Part shown: piece by piece, positions 54,687 to 61,227 of the stretch
Numbering within the stretch: position 1 is the first letter of the stretch
Layout: the number at the start of each line of letters is the position of its first letter
NCBI RefSeq assembly: GCF_002197845.1
Contig: NZ_NIDE01000017.1
Coordinates: 604,712 to 668,711, forward strand
Origin: Fimbriiglobus ruber
Lineage (GTDB): Bacteria; Planctomycetota; Planctomycetia; Gemmatales; Gemmataceae
Length of the DNA: 64,000 nucleotides
Direction of reading: 5' to 3'
Notes under the pieces: generated by a model
Database searches by the model: none
Told to the model about the DNA's origin: nothing
What the model saw: the letters and a program-made list of their open reading frames with translations, nothing else
Program-made: the position numbers and the translations under genes

Positions 54687-55448
54687 TTAGGCCGCTTGCC
54701 GGTGGCAAACGGTCAGTTCCCCGGCCTCTCGGATTTGGAACGGCCGTCCGCTCAGTGCTCGAAAAAAGACATTCCGACACTCGTCGTCGTGCAACTCGAT
54801 GACCAGGACATCGACCCGATCGATCCAGCTTTCGTAATTTCGGGCGAAGATTTCCGTCTCCGCTTTCTCGACATCGATTTTCAGGATCGAGATGCGATCG
54901 GCCCCAGATTCGGCCAGCAGTGTGCCGATGTCGGTCGCGGTGAATTCCGGCTGTTCACCGGGGCGACACTCACGGACCATCCGCGCCCAATCCCGGCCAT
55001 CGCGGTACGACTCCTCGTTCATTTTCAAACCAGCCGGGTGAGACCAGACCCCGGACCGGACCATTTTGACTCGGTCGGCGAAGGGGGCCAGGTTCCGTTC
55101 CAGAACCGCGTAGTTGGCGAGGTCGGGTTCGACCGCGATCACCCGACAGCCCGGAAAGCGGTTCAGGAAGTAAACCGATGCGAACCCGACGTTGGCCCCG
55201 CAATCGATGACCAGCCCGGGGGACGGGATGTCGCCGACGCAGCCGTACGTTTCGTTCCGTAAGATCGCACTGAAAACAATGGGGTCACTCGAATGGGGGC
55301 GGACGTAGAGCGGTCTGGCGAGGCCGGCCGCGCGAACCGGATAAAGCCCGTCGGCCGGTTTACCGACCAGGAACCGCCGGCCGAGCAACCGGCCCGCGTT
55401 AGCCGGACCAACCCGGCGGACCAATTTGTATAATCCGCTTGCACTCAT
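54687..55448 (-). CDS. FkbM-family methyltransferase
   Basis: A SAM-dependent O-methyltransferase of the FkbM family, 253 residues. SAM-binding motif VIDCGANVGFASVYFL and GCRVIAVEPDLANYAVLERNL; the downstream FkbM signature ISILKIDVEKAETEIF. Substrates of the family are usually sugars of exopolysaccharide, glycolipid or lipopolysaccharide, so an envelope glycan role is plausible but not shown. No sugar-modifying neighbours are present. Confidence 0.92.
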   Translation of the reverse strand: MSASGLYKLVRRVGPANAGRLLGRRFLVGKPADGLYPVRAAGLARPLYVRPHSSDPIVFSAILRNETYGCVGDIPSPGLVIDCGANVGFASVYFLNRFPGCRVIAVEPDLANYAVLERNLAPFADRVKMVRSGVWSHPAGLKMNEESYRDGRDWARMVRECRPGEQPEFTATDIGTLLAESGADRISILKIDVEKAETEIFARNYESWIDRVDVLVIELHDDECRNVFFRALSGRPFQIREAGELTVCHRQAA

Positions 55449-55541
55449 GGTTCTAATCCTTGAACAAGACCGTCTGAGAACGATTCAAAGAGCTGCCGTG
55501 CCGATTTAAGTGCCGTCGGCGGGATCCTACTTCGTGTTGCA

Positions 55542-56363
55542 TCAGTTCCAGCGTGCCACCTGGTGGCTGGCTTCTTTCAGGAACTCTTCGACGACCTGAG
55601 TATCGTCGGCCGCCGGGACCGCGTCAAGGTACGCGCGGAGATGGTCGATCGCGCGGCCGTGCTGGCCGGCGTGGACGAGGGTGACACCCAGGTCTCGCCG
55701 CTGGGTCGGGTCGCCGGGTGCCAGTTGCACGAGGCGGGCGGTGACGCGGGCGGCCCGGGCGTAATCCGGCGCGCGGAGGTACGTCCCCTTGAGGTTGTTG
55801 AGCATCCGGTGGACGACGGCGCCGGGCGGGGTCGCGGCGAGGGCGGCGTCTGTCGCCGAAAAGGGCCGCCCGGTCACCGCTTCGACCAGGGCCGAACATG
55901 CCTCCCGGTCGAGAAGCTGTCCGCCGTTGAACGGGTCGAACAGGACTTCGTCCCCGCCGTCCACGGCCTTGGCGACGAAGTGCCCCGGGAGGCCCACGCC
56001 GACGATAGTCAGCCCGCAGCGTTCGCCGACCGTCATGGCCAGCAAGGAGAGAGTGATCGGGATGCCGAGCTTGCGGTCGAGGACGTCGTTGAGGTAGCTG
56101 TTCCGGGCGTCGTAATAATCTTCCGCGTTTCCGACAAACCCTTCTTCTTCAAACAGGTAATGGCAGAGTTCCGTCACCCGCACGGCGAGCGGCCCGGCGG
56201 TCGGAATAGGGATGGCGTCGGCGAAGGCGTCGAGCCGGGCCAGGTATGTTGGGATGTCGAGATCGGGGTATTCGTCTTGCGCCAGGTGAAGTGCGACTTC
56301 GGCCAGGTCGACCGGGGCGTCCGGGTCGGCTGCGAGCCGCGCGAGGGTAGCGTCGAGGTCCAT
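55542..56363 (-). CDS. SirB1/transglutaminase-like protein with C-terminal TPR-like helices
   Basis: A 273-residue protein. After a helical start (LDIPTYLARLDAFADAI) comes the SirB1 transglutaminase-like core: FVGNAEDYYDARNSYLNDVLDRK, LGIPITLSLLAMTVGERCGLTIVGVGLPGHFVAK and EVLFDPFNGGQLLDREAC. From about residue 190 two or three TPR-like helices follow (HRMLNNLKGTYLRAPDYARA, LVHAGQHGRAIDHLRAYLD). Whether it is an active enzyme is not clear: the expected Cys before the conserved His is not in a typical position. No signal peptide. Confidence 0.8.
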   Translation of the reverse strand: MDLDATLARLAADPDAPVDLAEVALHLAQDEYPDLDIPTYLARLDAFADAIPIPTAGPLAVRVTELCHYLFEEEGFVGNAEDYYDARNSYLNDVLDRKLGIPITLSLLAMTVGERCGLTIVGVGLPGHFVAKAVDGGDEVLFDPFNGGQLLDREACSALVEAVTGRPFSATDAALAATPPGAVVHRMLNNLKGTYLRAPDYARAARVTARLVQLAPGDPTQRRDLGVTLVHAGQHGRAIDHLRAYLDAVPAADDTQVVEEFLKEASHQVARWN

Positions 56364-56422
56364 CCGTGCAGTCTACCCGTCTGGCGCGGTCGCGGGAAGC
56401 AATCCGGGGTCCGGGAAACGAA

Positions 56423-56456
56423 CCGGCCCGCGGACACACCTGCGTCCGCGGGCCGG
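56423..56456 (-). terminator. Terminator after the Gfo/Idh/MocA gene
   Basis: Perfect 13-bp GC stem: arms 56423-56435 (CCGGCCCGCGGAC) and 56444-56456 with an 8-base loop. It lies 24 bases after the oxidoreductase stop on the minus strand and is followed by TTCGTTTCC. Confidence 0.75.
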
Positions 56457-56479
56457 CGGTATTCGCGAACGGTTCGCGG

Positions 56480-57898
56480 TTACGCTTTACCTTCGAGCAG
56501 ATCCCAACCCTTACGGTACTCGGTCTTGATGTACTGGGCGGCTTCGGGGCAGCCCTTGGCGGTCAGGGTCTCGCCGTCGAAGCCGAACTCTTTGCCGGTC
56601 CGGATGGCGACGTTCCCGAGCAGGAACGCGGCGGTCAGGAAGCTGGCGTAGTCGAAGTTCGAGAGGGCCTTCTTCGGGTCGTTGGCCTTGATCGCCTCGA
56701 TCCACTCTTTCTTCTGGCCGTGGTCGCCGCCGTTGTTGATCGGCAGGTGTTCCGGCTTGCCCTTTTGCAGCTTGGCGAACTCCTCGGCCGGGCCGAAGAA
56801 GACTTCGGCGCCGTAGTCGTCCGGGGAGTAAATGATCCCCTTCTCACCGACCAAGATCGAGCCGCTGTCGACCAGCTTGGTCTTCCGCTTCGAGTTGGTG
56901 TCGAGGGCGATTGCCTTTTCGATCAGCTCGGACGGCGGGACCAGCTTCTTGCCGTCCTTCTGGCCTTCGTACCAGTTCAGCGTAACCGGCGGCAGGTCGC
57001 CACGGGCCGGGAACTTGAGGGTCACGTGAGCGGACCCCGGGCAGGTTTCTGCGTTCACGCCGGTGGCCTCGGCCGAGACGTGTTCCGGGTGGCCCAGTTT
57101 GAGGCCCATGAACGCCATGTTCGCGGTGTGGCAGGCCATGTCGCCGATCGCGCCGGTGCCGAAGTCCCACCAGCCGCGCCAGGCGAACGAGTGGTACCCG
57201 GGGGCGTACGGCCGTTCGGGGGCCGGCCCGATAAACGCGTCCCAGTTGACGTTCTTCGGGGTCTCGAACGTGCCGGACGGCCGCTTCGTCACCTTCGGGG
57301 CCTGCGGCCAGATCGGCCGGTTCGTCCAGACGTGGACTTCCTTGATCGGCCCGATCGTGCCGGCCTGGATCAGCTCGACGGCCCGCCGCAACCCGTTCGC
57401 GGCCGTCCCCTGGTTGCCCATCTGGGTGCAGACCTTGTGTTCCTTCGCGAGCTTGCGGAGGAGGTGGGCTTCAAAGACCGAGTGGGCCAGCGGCTTCTGG
57501 ACGTACACGTGCTTGCCGGCCCGAATGCAGATCGCGGCCGCCAGGGCGTGCGTGTGGTCCGGGGTGCTGATGGTCAGCGCGTCGACGTTCTTGAACACCG
57601 GGGCGTCGAACAGCTTGCGGTAGTCGTCGAACGTCTCGGCCTTCGGGAACTTCTCGGCCGCGCCGCCGAGGTGCCCCTTGCTGGAATCGATGTCGCAGAG
57701 GGCGACGACTTCGGCGAGGCTCCCGGCCTGTTCGATGTCGCTGCGGCCCTTACCGCCGACGCCGATGCCGCCGATGCGGAGCTTGTCGTTCGCCCCGTAC
57801 ACTTTGGAAACGGAGAACGACGGGCCGGTGAACAGGTACCCGAGACCGGCCGCGGTGCCGGCCTGGAGGAAACGCCGGCGGTGCAGACGCACGGACAT
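56480..57898 (-). CDS. Tat-exported Gfo/Idh/MocA-family oxidoreductase
   Basis: A 472-residue protein with a strong ribosome-binding site (AAGGAG) before the ATG at 57898. The N-terminus (RLHRRRFLQAGTAAGLGYLF) is a twin-arginine signal, so the cofactor-loaded enzyme is exported. Rossmann motif LRIGGIGVGGKGRSDIEQAG, EALTIS-type nucleotide contact TISTPDHTHALAAAICIRAG and the EKPLA-like HVYVQKPLAHSVFEAHLL with the catalytic Lys. Acts on a sugar or cyclitol with NAD(P); substrate unknown. Planctomycetes carry many such exported paralogues. Confidence 0.92.
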   Translation of the reverse strand: MSVRLHRRRFLQAGTAAGLGYLFTGPSFSVSKVYGANDKLRIGGIGVGGKGRSDIEQAGSLAEVVALCDIDSSKGHLGGAAEKFPKAETFDDYRKLFDAPVFKNVDALTISTPDHTHALAAAICIRAGKHVYVQKPLAHSVFEAHLLRKLAKEHKVCTQMGNQGTAANGLRRAVELIQAGTIGPIKEVHVWTNRPIWPQAPKVTKRPSGTFETPKNVNWDAFIGPAPERPYAPGYHSFAWRGWWDFGTGAIGDMACHTANMAFMGLKLGHPEHVSAEATGVNAETCPGSAHVTLKFPARGDLPPVTLNWYEGQKDGKKLVPPSELIEKAIALDTNSKRKTKLVDSGSILVGEKGIIYSPDDYGAEVFFGPAEEFAKLQKGKPEHLPINNGGDHGQKKEWIEAIKANDPKKALSNFDYASFLTAAFLLGNVAIRTGKEFGFDGETLTAKGCPEAAQYIKTEYRKGWDLLEGKA

Positions 57899-58148
57899 GG
57901 AGAGGACTCCTTGGTTATGGTGTTACGAGCGACTAGTGCGGTGTGGAGCGAGGTAGGTGAGAGTTAGTGTAGGCACGGGAAACCGTAGGTGCAACAGTCC
58001 AGTGCGCGGAGAATTTCGGGACGCCGGTCCCCAGACGGACCTGGCCGACGAACAATTTTTCAGTCGCCCGGGTTGTCGCCAGACTGTATAAGCAGTTGGT
58101 GTTAAATGCGGTGTAGTCAGATCTCTTCCTGTCTAAACCGGGGCCAAG

Positions 58149-61070
58149 ATGTCGACCGATCGTCCGAAGTCGCCAGCGAAACGATCGCCTCGCCGACTGG
58201 TTAACGTGATCGCGGCCGTACTTTTGGTCGGGGTCATTGGAATAGCCGCCGTCATGGTCGCCGAACATCTCGGTTATTTCGGCCAGAAAACATCGGGGGA
58301 AGAGGTTCCGGTCAGCCAACCTGTTCCGCCTCCCTCGCCGGACCCCGCCCCCGTGAAAATGAGTGGGTCACTCGCCCGGACCCCGGACGGTCTCGCGGAC
58401 GTCGTTTACCTGCCTTACGAGGTCGCCGGCCCTTTCGACCGCTTCGACGACTTCGGCCGGGAGTTAGACCGACAGGCTCTTTGGCTGGCCGCCCGCGAAG
58501 AATTCGGGTTGCGCCCGAAAGACGCCTCCCTCGGCGACCCCGCTCCCGCCGGCCTGCCCTCGGACCGATTCATTCGAGTTCGGACCGGGAATAACAGCGC
58601 GATTGGATTGACCCGGATTTTTTCGATCGGGTCGACGGGATACGGCAGCATGGTCTGGGTGGGAAAGCACGGCGACGTCAGATTCTATCGCGCCCAACCG
58701 GCCCGCGCGATCGAAGACGCCGAAGCCGTCTCCCGGGGGCGGTTCAAGGATTGCTTGGCGGCCGCCCGCTTCGTGCCCAAGGAGAACGCCCGCTCGGACG
58801 CCCCGGTCTCCCCGGAGGTCGAACGATTGCTCGGGGAGATGCGGGAAACGTCCCAGTTCGCTGCCGTCCGCATGCTACACGACGAGGTCCGTACGAAGGG
58901 TGAATCGCCGGCTCTGCTCGGCGGGCTCGCCCGCGGGTATGCGACGCTCGGCCTGCTGACCGAATTCCACTGGACCCCGGCCCCCTACGCGTTCAAGGCG
59001 CGCGGCTTGCTCTACGCCCAACGGGTACTTGCCCGCAACCCGACGTCGCCAACCGCCCTCCGGACCCGGGCGTATGTCGCCGCCTTGACCGGCCTTCACC
59101 AACTCGCTCTGGCCGACCTGGAAAGGGCCGGTCCGGGTCCGGCGCCGGCCTGGGTCGAGGCGGTCGACGCGTTCGTCCACTTCGACCTCGGACGTTTGGC
59201 TAAAGCGGGGGATACGCCGCTCGTTGGTCTGCTCACATACCTCGCGCGGGAGGAACCCGAAGCGGAGGCGGCCATGATTGGCGCCGCGGCCCGATTCCTC
59301 AAAACCGAGCCCGAGTGTTACCGCGTCCACGACGCGCTGGCCCGTCTGATGGGTGTCGCCAACGGGCACCAGGCTACCACGGTGGGGCTAGAAGCTTTCA
59401 CAGCCGGCCTGCCCCGTCGAATCCGCGAGCAGCCAGGGTTACCGGGCGCCGTGGCCGACCTCGTGACCCGCGACCGATTGGATTCGGAAAGCGAAGCCGA
59501 CCTGTACGACGCGCTGCGGGCGGCCGGCAAACCGACGCTCGATCGCGGGGAGCCGTCGTGGACCGCTCTGGGTTCTATTCTTCGGGACGTCCGGTTCTCG
59601 CAGGCTTGGTACCGGCTGTACTTCATGGCCGTGCAGTGGGGCGTCCCGACGGCGGACGCCGCCCGGGAATTTGCTACCACCCTGGCCGGCCATCCATTGT
59701 TACCCGTCATTGAGAGTTTTGTGGTCGACCGCCAGCGCGACCCGGCCGCGGTCCGGGCGAAGTTGACCGCCGTCGCGGAACGAGACTTCGACATTCGGGC
59801 CGGGTGGTACTCGAACTGGTGTGACCTGGCCGACCCGACGGGGAAACTGCGCGGCGAGGCCCGGGCCCAAAATAGTCACGGATATCAAGACGTGGCCCGG
59901 TGGTTGTACAGCGTGGGCGACCAGGACAACTACCGGGCGAAATACGGAGCGGGTGTTCGCAGGGTCAGTCCGCACGCGCCGCTGGGGGCCGCGTTGCTCG
60001 CCTCCGCCCGGCCGGACCCGGGCGACCCGGGCGCGACGGAAGTGGCCGACGCCGCGGCATTGGCCGAGATCGAAAAGACGTACCCGGAGTCACCGACGGT
60101 CCAACGGCGACTGGCCCAACGGTACTCGACCGACGGCCGGTTCGACGACGCCGAGCGGTGTTTCCGGCGGTGGGTCGAGTTGTCGCCGGACGGCCGGGCC
60201 TACCGCGAGATGGCCGCGGTTTATCTCAAGCAGGGTAAAGAGGAACTTTGGAAGAAGGCGTTGGAGGATTCGCTGAAACAGGAAGACCACGGTCTGGACC
60301 ACGCCCAGTCCCGCGTCGACCTGGCCCGCTTTTACATGAACAAGAAGGATTTCGAGCGAGCCGAACCGTATGCCCTGGCGGCGGCCGAGAGCTATGCGGA
60401 ATGGGCCTTGCTGTGCGCCGCCCAGTGCAAGGAAGGGTTGGGCAAGTGGGACGAGGCGAACGAGATCTACCGCGCCAGTTCCCAGCGGTATGAAGGGAGT
60501 GTGTTCCCGTGGTACTTCGGTTGCCGGCAGTCCGGGCGGATGCAACGGTCTGTGGCCGAGGAGGCCGTCGCGACGTACCTGGCATCATTCGAGGGGAAGA
60601 TCTCGCCTAACTGGGCCTGGTCCGCCGGCCGGTTCTATTTATTGACCGGCCGGCCGAAACTCGCCCGCGAGCAGTTCGCCGCCGAATACGTCCTTCATCC
60701 AACGCCCGCGTGCGGGCTGTTCGTGGCGCTGCTGGCCGACGCGGCCAAGGACATCGCCGAGCGGGACCGCATGTTCAACGAAATCGCGAAGATGAAAGAC
60801 GACCACCTCAAGAAGTTGGCTGTCGTACTCCAACGCTGGGCGGCATCCAAGGAGGCGCCGGACGCGGCGGCGGTCGAAGCGGCGCTCGCGGGCTACACCC
60901 CGGGCGAGCGGTCGGATGCCAGCACCTTTGTCGGCTGGTGGCTGGACAACCGTGGGGCCGCGGACCGGGCGGTCGAGGTGTGGGAAAAGGGCGTGGCCCT
61001 CAAGACCGGCACCCTGTGGCTCAACACGCACGCCAAAGGGTTCCTCGAAGACCACGGGGTCAAACGTTAA
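58149..61070 (+). CDS. Membrane-anchored helical-repeat (TPR-like) protein, tandem copy 1
   Basis: A 973-residue protein. One N-terminal transmembrane helix (residues about 17-40, LVNVIAAVLLVGVIGIAAVM) after a basic segment, then a Pro-rich linker and a conserved domain (PDGLADVVYLPYEVAGPFDR; ELDRQALWLAAREEFGLRPK; RGRFKDCLAAARFVPKENAR). From residue about 240 the protein is helical repeats; clear TPR-like units occur about 630-790 (PTVQRRLAQRYSTDGRFDDA, GKEELWKKALEDSLKQED). A soluble helical body outside the membrane is inferred. A close paralogue starts 158 bases downstream. It is divergent from the oxidoreductase gene. Confidence 0.8.
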   Translation: MSTDRPKSPAKRSPRRLVNVIAAVLLVGVIGIAAVMVAEHLGYFGQKTSGEEVPVSQPVPPPSPDPAPVKMSGSLARTPDGLADVVYLPYEVAGPFDRFDDFGRELDRQALWLAAREEFGLRPKDASLGDPAPAGLPSDRFIRVRTGNNSAIGLTRIFSIGSTGYGSMVWVGKHGDVRFYRAQPARAIEDAEAVSRGRFKDCLAAARFVPKENARSDAPVSPEVERLLGEMRETSQFAAVRMLHDEVRTKGESPALLGGLARGYATLGLLTEFHWTPAPYAFKARGLLYAQRVLARNPTSPTALRTRAYVAALTGLHQLALADLERAGPGPAPAWVEAVDAFVHFDLGRLAKAGDTPLVGLLTYLAREEPEAEAAMIGAAARFLKTEPECYRVHDALARLMGVANGHQATTVGLEAFTAGLPRRIREQPGLPGAVADLVTRDRLDSESEADLYDALRAAGKPTLDRGEPSWTALGSILRDVRFSQAWYRLYFMAVQWGVPTADAAREFATTLAGHPLLPVIESFVVDRQRDPAAVRAKLTAVAERDFDIRAGWYSNWCDLADPTGKLRGEARAQNSHGYQDVARWLYSVGDQDNYRAKYGAGVRRVSPHAPLGAALLASARPDPGDPGATEVADAAALAEIEKTYPESPTVQRRLAQRYSTDGRFDDAERCFRRWVELSPDGRAYREMAAVYLKQGKEELWKKALEDSLKQEDHGLDHAQSRVDLARFYMNKKDFERAEPYALAAAESYAEWALLCAAQCKEGLGKWDEANEIYRASSQRYEGSVFPWYFGCRQSGRMQRSVAEEAVATYLASFEGKISPNWAWSAGRFYLLTGRPKLAREQFAAEYVLHPTPACGLFVALLADAAKDIAERDRMFNEIAKMKDDHLKKLAVVLQRWAASKEAPDAAAVEAALAGYTPGERSDASTFVGWWLDNRGAADRAVEVWEKGVALKTGTLWLNTHAKGFLEDHGVKR

Positions 61071-61227
61071 CGATATGCCTTCGTACCAGTCGGCTCGATT
61101 TATAGGATGGGCGGACGGGGCGTCGGTCGCTCCTTTTACTCGCTCCGGCGACAACCGGACTGTATAAAATAAACGGATTTCGCCTTGCGCGGCGAATGCA
61201 TTCTTTCCTGTGTGAGTGGTGTTCGCA

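Noticed and set aside
56366-57967. Plus-strand open frame of about 533 codons
   Set aside because: Antisense to the Gfo/Idh/MocA gene, which has Tat and Rossmann motifs; no supporting motif in the antisense frame.
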